Below, one piece after another: positions 38,385-47,745 of a stretch of 64,000 bases of DNA. Location of the stretch: contig JAKSXM010000272.1 in assembly GCA_022575985.1 (NCBI GenBank), forward strand, positions 26,491,501 to 26,555,500. The letters run 5' to 3'. How positions within the stretch are numbered: the stretch's first letter is position 1; each line of letters opens with the position of its first letter. Position numbers and translations under genes: made by a program. The notes beneath the pieces were generated by a model. It searched no databases. It had not been told where the DNA came from and saw only the letters and a list, made by a program, of their open reading frames with translations. The stretch comes from Anagrus nilaparvatae (Eukaryota; Arthropoda; Insecta; Hymenoptera; Mymaridae).

Positions 38385-38520
38385 ACACATACATACTTTT
38401 TTTAAAAACCGGTTTTTTAGCTTCCTGGGGTCTCAAAACGTGCTTATATGCCAAAAAATCAAAAATCGAAATTTGACCTATCACAATGGTTCCTCTTTGA
38501 GAAACCAAAAAAGTTGTAAA
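37440..38520 (-). repeat. Long repeat with internal duplication and CA microsatellite, copy 1
   Basis: Starts near 'ccaactagctggcactaagg' plus 'ttcctcaaacaatgag' and ends at 'acaatggttcctctttgag'. These two ends are the inverse of those of the copy at 60310-61090 ('cctcaatgaggaacctttgt' and 'ctcattgtttgaggaacctt'). A module of about 480 bases ('cggtatca.atccaaaaaatt', 'actagtactttcatagaaat', 'aggtactac.tccaaaa') occurs twice here in tandem. A (CA)n run occupies 38340-38395. Flanked by 'ggttcctc' inverted motifs, so it behaves like a MITE, but the superfamily is unknown. Confidence 0.8.
38338..38396. repeat. (CA)n microsatellite
   Basis: Interrupted CA dinucleotide run with 'catacata' boundaries. 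It sits at the same internal position as the (TG)n run at 60424-60454 in the inverted sister copy, so it is part of the repeat, with length differing between copies. Confidence 0.97.
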
Positions 38521-39715
38521 TTCACAACTATTTTTCGGAAATTTACAACTATTTTTTGAAAATTTTCGAAAAAAAATTGTAAATTATCAATTTTTCTTGC
38601 GATTTCACAAAAAAAATCAAGAATACTTGAATTTTTCGTTAATATACTAAATTTTGTAATTATACGATTTTTTCGAAAATGTTCTAATTTTTTTGTTAAT
38701 ATAAAAAAGTTACTTTTTACAGTGTATATTTAGTAAATAGATTGATTTACGAAATTCGTACTACCTTTGGAGCTCCCTTTCCCTCAGCCCTGAATATAAC
38801 TATTTCTTGTCAAAAACCCCTCATGATTAAAAGGTTATTATTTTTAACAAAAAAGTAATTACTTAAAGAAAGATAAGAATTATTCAGACGCATTTTCGAA
38901 GTAATTCGCCTTCGAATAACTTAGGTACAGATGTTCATATGACTAATGAGCACAGACTTACAGCACAGCCTTATCGGCAATATTTTGTCCAGAAGGTGTT
39001 TTACCCGGGAATTCAAATTTGAAATTATATCTAATAAATCCCCGTAAATAAAGTGCATAGGCCTGGTTTACAAAGTACCCGAAATCTTACCAAATAGTAA
39101 TATAACCAAAAAGAACATTCTTATTTTTGCGCTCCTTTTGCTAAAAAAAAAAATGATAAATAGCTTTGATAATTTTAATAAATGTACACGTACTTTGAAA
39201 TTTAAATTATCAAACTGCATAAATAATCAATACAAATACCAAAAAATAATGAGAAAAAAAAGAAATAGTAAAATAAAAAAAAAAAAATCGATCATTCGGT
39301 ATGATATCGAAAATGATTAGTACCGCGTGAAAATGGCATTACTCTGATCCTTATCGTATATATACTGGTCATGATTTATAACATTCTATCGGTAAAAGAG
39401 TTAATGGAAGCAAAAATATTTTATATAGGTAAAAATGAGAGAGAAATATATTAGTTAAAAAAAGACAGATATAAATTTTGTACACCTCGAAATATTATTG
39501 ATGATACCTGAAGTATCATTCTTTCATATCTCATAAGCTTTAAATTTATAAATTTTATGATATATATTATAAAATATATTATGAAATATGTATTGACACT
39601 ATATATTATTCAAACTATATATATATATATATTTTTTTGTTGATAAAATGATTTAAATACTATTTAGTACAATAAAATATTTTTTTTAATAAATGATTTT
39701 TTATTTTTGTTTCAG

Positions 39716-39768
39716 CTATTTCGTCATACGTATCTGGCACAGTACAAGATTGTTAATTTAGAAACACT
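39716..39768 (+). CDS. S9B dipeptidyl-peptidase-like protein, propeller exon 4
   Basis: 53-base micro-exon with acceptor tttttgtttcag and donor gtaagt. It encodes LFRHTYLAQYKIVNLETL, with the last codon split CT|T. The RHTY-x-x-x-Y-x-(I/V) pattern is the conserved blade strand of DPP4-family propellers (RHSY-x-x-x-Y-x-I in vertebrate members). It is too short to be found as an ORF and was placed by motif and phase: exon 3 ends in phase 0, and 17 codons plus two bases here fit the single-base start of exon 5. A small MITE begins only about 32 bases downstream of the donor (39801), an unusually close insertion that leaves the donor intact. Confidence 0.88.
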
Positions 39769-39800
39769 GTAAGTAAAAAATATAAATAATTATTTGACAT

Positions 39801-40055
39801 ACACTGAAAAAAAAATCTGATTTCTGCTATCGAAATTCTGGTTGTGGCAGCAGGATCTTTTACTTTTGTCTTAAACGATTGCAAATGGCTGAGAGCACAT
39901 GGGACAAAAAAAAATTTTTTTGAGCTAAAATCGAAAATTTCTTTTTTTAAATTTAATACAGGTTTTATGTCATTTGCAACCATTTGAAAGAAAAAAAAGT
40001 TCCGGCTGCAATAACCGGGATTCCAATAGCTGCAACCAGATTTTTTTTTCAGTGT
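39801..40055. mobile_element. Short MITE with ACACTGAAAAAAAA ends
   Basis: Terminal inverted repeat 'acactgaaaaaaaaatctg' / 'cagatttttttttcagtgt', with subterminal inverse blocks 'ttctggttgtggcagcagga' and 'ccggctgcaataaccgggat'. About 255 bp. The same terminal string occurs at about 6060 and 7028. It lies 32 bases into intron 4. Confidence 0.85.
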
Positions 40056-40461
40056 AGATATTACAAACTTAGATAAAACATTTTTATATAAATTTTGAAT
40101 TAATTTTAATTCAATTTTTTTTTTTTTACTTTTAAAATTAATTGAGATACTTACTAAGTAACTTTCTTAATTTTGGCTAGTTTTTTATTATGTAGATAGC
40201 CTCAAGGTATACTAAAAATTTCTTAAGTTTCCTTTAAGAAATAAAATTCTATTAAATTGAAAATTATATGCAAGTTTTAATGCTTAATCTATCTTTTTAT
40301 TCTTATCTTATACTTTTTTAATTAAGCATTTGTAAAAATTTGAATTTTCTTTGTGCTTAATTGAACTTGTACTGCTAGTGACTATTAAATTTTATTCTTC
40401 TAATTAAAAAGGTATATTTTAAAATAGAAAAAGAAACTTTTGTAAGTTTTTAAACTATTAG

Positions 40462-41206
40462 TAGCAGAATTCCAATTATCCGGCATCCAATAAACCGGAA
40501 CATTTGATAATCCGGCACTTTTTTGGATCAAACTCATATGCATTTTTTTTTAAATTGCTTTTTATTTTTATATTTATAGAAAAAAAAAATTTTTTATAAA
40601 AATATATTTCCGTTAAATAAATAGAATAAAATAAAATGACATAAAGTAGAAACCATTGGTAACCTTCAAGGTCTTTTTGTAACTCAATTATACATATTTA
40701 ATATGTAGTGTTAATTAATATTTTATGTGATTTTTTTTTAAACATGTGTCATAGTTTTTTCAATCTCTACTTTTTAAAAAAGCAATTAAAATTTTTTTAT
40801 TGAACTTCTGAGTATGAGAGAAATTAGACCTGCCGCAGAAGATTTTTGATATTTTTAGTGTTTCCTGTTATTGATATAAAAAAAATTTTTAATGTTTATT
40901 AGCCTATCAAAATAAACAGCTTCGATCACCCTACGTTTCTTGACCTCTTAGAAGGACAAATTTTTTTTTATAGTAGTATTAGAAAAATTTTTTTCAAAAC
41001 TTGTGTTAGAATTTAAAATTATTTCTTTAGTATAAATTATTAGTTTTTTAAAACCTAAATCAACAGTTTACGTAGAGTTTGTAACAATAATAGTGATTAT
41101 ATATTAAATATAATGTGAATTTTATGAACATTTGATAATCCGGCATTTTTGATTATCCGGCAACTCCCATGTCCCAACGATTCCGGATAATTGGAATTCT
41201 GCTGTA
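40462..41206. mobile_element. pogo/Tigger-type MITE
   Basis: Left 'agcagaattccaattatccg' (from about 40463) is a near-perfect inverse of right 'cggataattggaattctgct' (to about 41203). Inner 'gataatccggcactttt' and 'tgattatccggcaactc' repeat the theme. CAGCAGAATTCC...TATCCGG ends with TA-rich borders are characteristic of pogo-group non-autonomous elements. About 745 bp, no transposase. A Tigger transposase relic lies less than 1 kb downstream but has different ends (tatacgcgg), so it is not the direct source. Confidence 0.85.
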
Positions 41207-41397
41207 CTTTATTACTACTTATATTTTGTGTGCGAGTGTATATGTCCGTCAGGGGATATTTTTTCCAAAGAAATTTTTTTCCAAAGTTATTCATTCCCAA
41301 GGACATTTTTCCCCCAAAAAAATAAAAAATCCTTTTTTCCCAAAATAAATAAAAAAAAAAAAAAAACAATTAAAAACAGTTAATTTTTATAAATTAA

Positions 41398-41838
41398 TTA
41401 CAAGTTAATATTGAGGCCAATATTTTTTAAATACATCATTACTTCATTATTTTGAACACAATTGTAGAAATTATTGACAATATTAAATATTCTTTTATCT
41501 TTCTGCTTCCTGTTAGGGTCTTTACTTTTTCTCACTTTTTGCCCTAGTTGAAGTTGTCTTATCATTATTTCTACGTCACTGTGTTCTTTTTGAAGTTCAG
41601 TTAAAAATATATACATGCTCGGATGGTTTTTACCTATTATTGTTTGCAGTGTATTGTGGTATGCCTCCAAGATATTATTAGTCCTTGCTGATCTTTGGAG
41701 GTTGGCATCATATTGATTCCATAAGGCAGGTGGATATCGAGGAGGCAAAAACCTTGAACGAGCAGGTCGACCACGCCTACGCGTGGGTGCATCTGTCTAC
41801 TGCTGCCGAACGACCTTAAACATAGTTTTCTTGAAATT
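41398..41838 (-). pseudogene. MULE transposase pseudogene, C-terminal part
   Basis: Minus-strand frame beginning about 41790 reads RRGRPARSRFLPPRYPPALW, then NQYDANLQRSARTNNILEAY, HNTLQTIIGKNHPSMYIFLT and ELQKEH, ending at a stop at 41398. This is the carboxy-terminal block of FLYWCH-type Mutator-like (MULE) transposases common in insects and other animals: P-x-x-L-W-N-x-Y, R-T-N-N-x-x-E-x-Y-H, H-P-x-(I/M)-x-x-F. An in-frame TAG lies shortly upstream. The gene continues on the other side of the Tigger insertion (41841-43291), so this part was separated by that insertion. Confidence 0.85.
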
Positions 41839-41840
41839 AT

Positions 41841-43291
41841 GTATAGGCGTCCCTTCTTATACGTGGTTTCCATATATGCGGGTTTCGCTCATACCCGGTT
41901 TTTCTATTTTTCCATCCCTCCTTATGCACGGTATTTCTCTCCGTATACGCGGGTTCTATTGGAAATTTGAAGCGAAAATTTTTCTTAATTGTCTTTTTTT
42001 ATTGTTTTGTAACATAACCAATTAACCTCATTTATTAAAAATATCTCTCAGACAAGCAAAATTATTAAAGTATAATTATTAAAAATTATTAAATTATAAT
42101 ATCTCTCAGACAAGTATAATTATTATAAGTATTCCTTCATAAATTATGGTTCCTAAATCAAAAAATTGAATCAATCTGCTAGAGTCCGCAGAGAGAGAGA
42201 GAGAGTCGCAGCCGTTGCGCGAAAATTATAAGTCAATGAGTCTACTGTACGAACCATTAGAGACAACAAAGATAAAATTCGTCATAGTGCTTCGACTTTG
42301 GGCCAGTTTACTCATTTAAGTTAGTCGAAACCCGAATATTGTAAAGATGGAGGAAATATTCATGCTCTGGATCCAGGATCTCATTCATAAAAAAGTGCCA
42401 ATGGACACCCGAGCAATTCATCAACAAGCCATGGATTTTTATGAATATTTAGAAAATAAAGAGCCTACAAAAGAGAGTTTTCTTGGCAGCAAAGGATGGT
42501 TTGAAAAATTCGAAAAACGTTTTTTACAGGTAATATTGGTGGATCAGTATTCAGTTGAATCGGTGGACAGATGATATAATTTTCTCATTATTATTATGAG
42601 AGAGTGCTTCGGTCAATCACGAGGCAACAAAGAACTTTCAATCTGAAGTATGGAGTTTGATTCAAGAAAAGAGTTATGTACCCGAGGAAGTTTTTAACTG
42701 TGATGAAACCGGACTTTTCTGGAATAGGATGTCTACGCGGACCTTTTTGACCAAGGAGAAAAAAAGAGCTTCTGGTTACAAAGTGGCAAAAGATCGATTC
42801 ACACTTTTATTTTGTGGAAACGCATCCGGAACTTTTAGATGCAAACCTATGATAGTTTACAGATCAGATTTTGCAAAATGAAGAAAGTGAAATGTAGAGA
42901 AACATTCATATCAACTCCGTTATGCAAATTATTAATTTCTTTCAAAGTACAATTGATGAGGCTATGGGGGAAAGACCCTATTATGACTCGAAGTATGGAA
43001 TTCAAGCATGGTTGTAATTTGGCATTTACAATTTATGAAGAGTTATATAGGGATTATATGAAAAGAATTAAACAGACATATATCACTTAATATTTTACTA
43101 AAAAATAAGTACACAAAAATTCAATAAAAGTATAAAAATAACCAAAAATTTTTTTTAACCCTGGAAAGTTGGAGTGTCTGGAACATAATTCCCTTATTCT
43201 CATAAGACCTTGGTCTCCGTATACGCGGTTTCCTTATACGCGGCACCTTCCTGGAACGCATTAACCGCGTATAAAGAGGAGGGTATGTATT
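41841..43291 (+). mobile_element. Tigger/pogo-type element inserted in the MULE
   Basis: Imperfect terminal inverted repeats: left 'tataggcgtcccttcttata' plus 'cgtgg', right (inverse) 'atacataccctcctctttat' plus 'acgcgg', each followed by further 'atacgcgg'-like subterminal copies. TA/AT dinucleotides at the edges suit the expected TA target site. It carries the decayed transposase described below on the + strand. The MULE reading frame resumes on both sides, which fixes the insertion order: MULE first, Tigger later. Confidence 0.85.
42200..43090 (+). pseudogene. Tigger-type transposase pseudogene
   Basis: 42347-42574 encodes a CENP-B/Tc5-type helix-turn-helix: LWIQDLIHKKVPMDTRAIHQ, then QAMDFYEYLE and SKGWFEKFEKRF. 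42657-42881 encodes the start of the DDE domain: VPEEVFNCDETGLFWNRM, with the first catalytic Asp in NCDET, then DRFTLLFCGNASGTFRCKPM. A stop follows VYRSDFAK, and the segment expected to hold the second catalytic Asp is deleted; downstream pieces (KLLISF, YYDSKYGIQAWL) are in different frames. The start and the frame between 42541 and 42657 are also broken. It is clearly inactive. Confidence 0.85.
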
Positions 43292-43309
43292 GGCAGTAAT
43301 ACACACTGG

Positions 43310-43862
43310 TAATACATCTGGAATTTCAACCTGAAGTTCTTGAAAATAATGCTCAACTCTATCTACGGGCGAAAACGCATTGGCACAAATCTTGTGTTAA
43401 GCAGTCTTAACACTTTGATCATCAGGATCATTATACCTTATTTGCAATCTTTCACTCTGTACGTTTGTAAACACTATGAGACGAATGGAAAAACACCTTA
43501 TTGAATTGACTGTCGCTACATTTCGAGCAGCATTCAAAATTCCTGTAAAGTAAAAAAGTAAAATTATTAAAAACTTGAAAATAATATAATATGTTTTTAG
43601 AATATACTTACCAAGTTCAAAATCTGACATTATAATAGACGGAATAGTTACAGCAATTTCAAGATAATGTGCTTGTTCAAATATAAAATCAAATACTTTC
43701 TGGTATGAATTTTCTTCTTTATTTTCTAATAATGCATATACGAAAGGAAGACCTATAGTTTGTATTTCACCATTTATTTCTAGCTGGGAAACTGCGACAA
43801 GAATAGCGAATACTTGATAAGAAATTGAAGGAGATGACTTAAAAGTCCCGTCTTATAAAGAA
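43310..43862 (-). pseudogene. MULE transposase pseudogene, catalytic core part
   Basis: Minus strand from 43856: DGTFKSSPSISYQVFAILVA, then GLPFVYALLENKEENSYQKV and IPSIIMSDFEL. DGTFK and (D)FE are the first and second catalytic blocks of the MULE DDE domain, with P-x-V-Y-A-L-L between them. After a short intron-like gap (43556-43614, with gtaagt and ttacag borders on the minus strand) the frame continues GILNAARNVATVNSIRCF, the A-x-x-x-x-F-P-x-A-x-x-x-G-C-x-F-H region. There a frame slip replaces the expected C-F-F-H, and a stop follows QSVKTA. A piece reading FSPVDRVEHYFQELQ leads to the Tigger border. Confidence 0.85.
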
Positions 43863-44101
43863 ATTTGTTATATGCGTATATTAATAATTTTTTATTATTA
43901 ATATATTTATTAATTGGGCTTTGAGTTTAGGATAATATAAAATAATTTTTGATACAAATACCTTTAATTTAAACTTATAAATATATAATATAAATTTATT
44001 AATATAAATATACAAAATAAACTATTTTCAACTATTCACTTAAAGTTCACTATTTAACTTAAAGTTCACTAGAATAATATTTTATCGTCCGATGATAATT
44101 G

Positions 44102-44343
44102 AAATATGATAAATAGTATTTACTTTTTATCGGTCTTTACGGACTATTATTATTATTTATCAATACAAATGAATGTAATTGATAAATAATATTTAAACTG
44201 CTTTATTGTTAATGATCGCCAATAGCGTGTATCCATTAACAGCAGTTTAATAAATTTTTCTAAATTAAAAATAAATTTTTAATTTAATTTTTTTATTTTG
44301 TTTCTTAGATGTTAAGAAAAAAATCTTTGAGAAAAAATAAATG
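44102..44343 (+). repeat. Left inverted arm around the tRNA-like sequence
   Basis: About 242 bases, from 'aaatatgataaatagtattt' to 'gagaaaaaataaatg', nearly perfectly complementary to 44624-44868, including the distinctive 'gatcgccaatagcgtgtatc' block. Upstream bases 44069-44101 ('actagaataatattttatcg' plus 'tccgatgataatt') pair instead with the middle copy at 44440-44458. Confidence 0.92.
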
Positions 44344-44377
44344 TATAAATAATGTATAAATAAATATGTATAAATAA

Positions 44378-44458
44378 TAATAGTCCGTAAAGACCGATAA
44401 AAAGTAAATACTATTTATCATATTTCAATTATCATCGGACGATAAAATATTATTCTAA
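44378..44458 (-). repeat. Third partial arm copy, inverted
   Basis: 'tagtccgtaaagaccgataa' through 'tcatcggacgataaaatatt' is the reverse complement of about 44072-44150. The left arm start can therefore pair either with this segment or with the right arm, giving two alternative hairpins. Confidence 0.9.
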
Positions 44459-44544
44459 TAATATATAATTTCTGGCACTTGGTCGAATAGTTGCCTTCTT
44501 TGAGAGAGAATAAATGTGTCATTGGTATCATCGAGTGTCGTCTC

Positions 44545-44615
44545 GTGCCGTAGCTTAGTTGGTTAAAGCGTCTATCCGGCAAATAGAAGATCACGAGTTC
44601 GATTCTCGTTGGCAC
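44545..44615 (+). tRNA. tRNA-like sequence (degenerate or SINE-derived)
   Basis: A 71-base cloverleaf can be drawn: acceptor GTGCCG/TGGCAC (six pairs, one of them G-T), TA at positions 8-9, D arm GCTT...AAGC, anticodon stem TCTAT/ATAGA, T arm ACGAG-TTCGATT-CTCGT. Box A (TAGCTTAGTTGG) and box B (AGTTCGATTCT) are present. Two defects argue against a working gene: the acceptor stem is one pair short, and the anticodon loop CCGGCAA has C instead of the universal U33. Taken literally the anticodon would be GGC (Ala). It lies in the loop of a large inverted repeat inside a dead transposon, so a tRNA pseudogene or SINE head is more likely than a functional tRNA. Confidence 0.5.
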
Positions 44616-44623
44616 TGATGAGA

Positions 44624-44868
44624 CATTTATTTTTTCTCAAAGATTTTTTTTTCTTAACATCTAAGAAACAAAATAAAAAAATTAAATTAAAAATTTATTT
44701 TTAATTTAGAAAAATTTATTAAACTGCTGTTAATGGATACACGCTATTGGCGATCATTAACAATAAAGCAGTTTAAATATTATTTATCAATTACATTCAT
44801 TTGTATTGATAAATAATAATAATAGTCCGTAAAGACCGATAAAAAGTAAATACTATTTATCATATTTA
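44624..44868 (-). repeat. Right inverted arm around the tRNA-like sequence
   Basis: Complement of 44102-44343, beginning 'catttattttttctcaaaga' eight bases after the tRNA-like 3' end and ending '...atactatttatcatattt'. Near-identity of arms this long indicates recent duplication or gene conversion. Confidence 0.92.
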
Positions 44869-45168
44869 AAGTTCACTATTTTTATTTTCCGCTAATAATA
44901 TAATATATTATAAATATAATAACTTTGCTTAATATTAACTATATTAAAACTATAGCCTATGCAACTCTCCGAGATCTACTCTAATTGAGATCCGGGTGAA
45001 GAAGAACTTGACATCCGTCAGCGGTCCCAAGCTTCTTCTCTTCTCCTTTATTAGAGTCCCGAGATTAAGCATGTGTACTAATTATACACATCAATGAATA
45101 TATTTCTATATAAATGAGTGTATTTTATCAAAATATTTTTATATTTTAAATTCTAATAAGGCGGGAAT

Positions 45169-45490
45169 ATAAACCGCATTACAATCTACAAAACAAATGG
45201 GTCTTCTGAAAATGTTTTTTAAATTTTCAGTCTTTGAAAAAATTATCGTTCTGGCACAATCAGCATGTTCATCTTCAAATGAATCATAAATAAGGAAGAC
45301 ATCTCTACCTAGTGTAAAACGATATTCATCTGGAATTTCTTCTAAATCTTTCATCCCTCTAGGATTTGCGAGCATATTCTGAATCCTTACTCGTCCTTTC
45401 CTTAAACTCATTCTACCAGGCATTTCAGCTAATATTTCTGAATAAACATTACGTAGTTCTGTGCGTAAAATTTGTGCAGGTTGCTGTATG
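45169..45490 (-). pseudogene. MULE transposase pseudogene, N-terminal part
   Basis: Minus strand: QQPAQILRTELRNVYSEILA, then MPGRMSLRKGRVRIQNMLAN and EIPDEYRFTLGRDVFLIYDS, continuing to FSKTENLKNIF and PICFVD. This is the block between the FLYWCH zinc finger and the DDE domain in animal MULEs (Q-P-x-Q-I-L-R-x-E-L; I-P-x-x-Y; F-L-x-Y-D-S; N-L..L...). The frame is intact here over more than 100 codons. The FLYWCH finger itself was not found upstream, and the frame runs out at about 45490. Confidence 0.85.
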
Positions 45491-47180
45491 TTTAAATGAA
45501 TATTAGAAAAAAAGCATAAAATATATAAATTAATAAAAAATTTAAAATCTTTATATAAATTAAAAAAACAAAAGAAAATTGGAATTATATACTAAAAATA
45601 ATATTAGGATTTATTATTTATGAATACATTACTGAATGTCAATTTTATGTTTACCTTTTCTTTTTCTTTTTTGTTAAAATATAGCAGATAATGTAATTTT
45701 TACCCTAAGGTAATTTTCTGGACAATATTCATATTTTAATGCATGTATATGGGGCGTTTCAAGTATTAATTAAATAAATTTTTTTTATGTGGTTGTATTA
45801 ATCTTGAGAATTAATTTTCTTTTAACATGATTTTCTAATGATTTAATGAGTGTAAACAATTTACTTTTTGTAAAAACTTCGTTTATCTGGTTAAATTTCA
45901 TTTTTTCACAATTCCTTGATTTTAATGTAATAAAACGGGAAAGTATAATGAGTTTATCTTGAGTTTTTTTAATTTTTAATTTTTCAAAAATTTATTACGC
46001 AATATTGAGCAAATCGCGAATACGATAACTGTCTAAAATTTTCGTAAATTTAATAAATTTTGATCTCAAACACAAAAAAAGATAAAAAAGTTTAGAATTT
46101 AAAAAATAGCAAAAAATAAAATGAATATGATAAAAAAAAATAAAAGCATTTCATAAAAATAACTTAAACTACCCCATATATACTTTTATAGTACATATGC
46201 ATGTTTTCTTTTCATTTTTAGACTTTCATCTTCTTTAATACTAAAAGTTATATCATAATATAACCATATAAATTTTTCCATGTATTGTATGATGATTTAA
46301 ATGTATATGTTAAATAAATATATACATGTATATAAATGTCAAGCATTACTTGAGGCTATATTTAAGTATTATATAAAGTGATATTACTGTATATACATTT
46401 TGTATATATAATAAAAAAAAATATATAAAAAAGTTAATGGATTATATATACCTCTTTTGTAAACTTTACTTTTCAATGACATAAGCTTACAATCATTTAA
46501 TTATTTATTAAATACAAAAGTTAGCTTTTTTTGTAATTTGAACTACTATTGCTTTTGATAGTTAAAGTTTTTGTAGTTTAATTTTTATTATTAGGTTGAA
46601 AGTTTTAAAATATGTTTATACGAGTTAACAATTAGCAAATTTATATCTATGTAGGTTTGTAAGAAAATTACGTTTTTGTGAATCTAATTCTTTTTTTTGT
46701 AACAATAGTTTTCTATTAAATAATATGCTATATAGTTTATTATTATATAGTTTAGCTGAAATATTTAAAGTTTTACATTTACAAGGATTTTCACCAGTAT
46801 GCTACCGTTAGTTTTTCTATTTATTTCTTCGATGATTTAAATCGAATGATCTATATATATTTAATTATCTATTCAAATTGCTTAATACTTGTTTAATATT
46901 AATTCTGCTAATATAAAATAATGTCATAAACAGGAAAAGGGGGGAGGTAAGCTAAGTCAATAATAAAACTTATTTAAATGAAAATATAAATTAATTTAAT
47001 TAATAATTGAAAAATTATAAAAATAAGTACAAACTTTATTAATAATATTCGGTTATGAAAACCGCATGGCATAAAAGCCGGGAGAAAGCAGCCATCTTTG
47101 ATGTCTGCTCGTGCGCCGGCATAATTTCATTTACGGGCATTTGCAAATAATATAAAATAATTCACGAAAATGAAATAAAA
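45491..47180. other. Intron 4, AT-rich, no recognised feature
   Basis: Nothing coding. A GC-richer patch at 47050-47125 ('gcataaaagccgggagaaag') is unassigned. Confidence 0.6.
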
Positions 47181-47745
47181 AAACTTATAACTGGTTTGTG
47201 TAAACACAACCTAAATGCATGGAACATGTTTACTTCCAAATGAGGACTAGATATAATACAAATGTTACTCAACATTACAATACAATTTTCTATTGTTGCA
47301 ATTTGTAATTATCACCTTACTAGTTGTTAAGATTCTAAAGCCAAACTATTTTGATTCCCTAAACCTGAATTATTATATGATCCTGAACCTGAATTATTCC
47401 AAGTCCCTAAATCGATATTATTCTAAGTCCATAAACCTATATTATCCTAAGTCCTTACGCCCAGATTTTTCAGTCTTTTAAAAGTATTTTATTTATTTAT
47501 ATATACTTCCCTAATTATTCTAAGTCTTATTTGACCCCTCCCCCTTAAATAGGACAAATTTGACCCCTCCCCCCCTTAAAAAGGACAAATTTGACCCCCC
47601 CCCCCTTAAATAGGACAAATTTGACCCCCCCCTTAAATAGGACAAATTTGACCCCCCCCCCCTTAAAAAGGACAAATTTGACCCCCCCCCCCCTTAATTT
47701 TCAAGTTCTGAAGTACCCCCTCCCTATAAACATGTTCCATGTTAA
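47181..47745 (+). mobile_element. Minisatellite-element family, copy 3 (no array of the first type)
   Basis: Head 'aaacttataactggtttgtg' plus 'taaacacaacctaaatgcatggaacatgtt'. The body has a different tandem: six or so imperfect units around 'ttccctaaacctgaattatt' / 'ctaaatcgatattattctaa' (about 47330-47470), the latter unit also present once in copy 1 just before its C-tract tail. Tail: six 'aaatttgaccccccc..ttaaataggac' units, then 'gaagtaccccctccctataa' and 'acatgttccatgtt'. Head and tail thus define the element, while the central repeat is exchangeable between copies. Confidence 0.85.
47520..47695 (+). repeat. C-tract tandem array in the copy 3 tail
   Basis: Six units of about 27-29 bases, 'ttaaa(t/a)aggacaaatttgac' plus 6-11 C. 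Homopolymer length varies unit to unit. Its translation (TPPPLNRTNL repeated) is not a gene. Confidence 0.95.

Larger units (their letters stand above)
43863..45168. mobile_element. Insertion inside the MULE carrying inverted arms and a tRNA-like sequence
   Basis: On the minus strand the upstream MULE part ends at ...FVD (near 45170) and the next part begins at DGTFK (43856), so about 1.3 kb interrupts one conserved motif. Within it are inverted arms (44102-44343 and 44624-44868), a third partial arm copy (44378-44458) and a tRNA-like sequence (44545-44615). A 'ctcttctcctttattagagt' region near 45040 is unassigned. I cannot see clear terminal repeats at the outer edges, so an intron containing the foldback is an alternative to a single insertion. 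Confidence 0.55.

Noticed and set aside
38305..38508. Cys-Val repeat protein (CVCVCV) in two places
   Set aside because: Translation of the CA/GT microsatellites inside the dispersed repeat.
43121..43306. Arg-Pro rich minus-strand ORF
   Set aside because: It is the reverse reading of the Tigger right terminal repeats (atacgcgg copies).
44545..44615. Functional tRNA-Ala(GGC)
   Set aside because: No U33, a six-pair acceptor stem, and a position inside an inverted repeat within a dead transposon. Kept only as tRNA-like.
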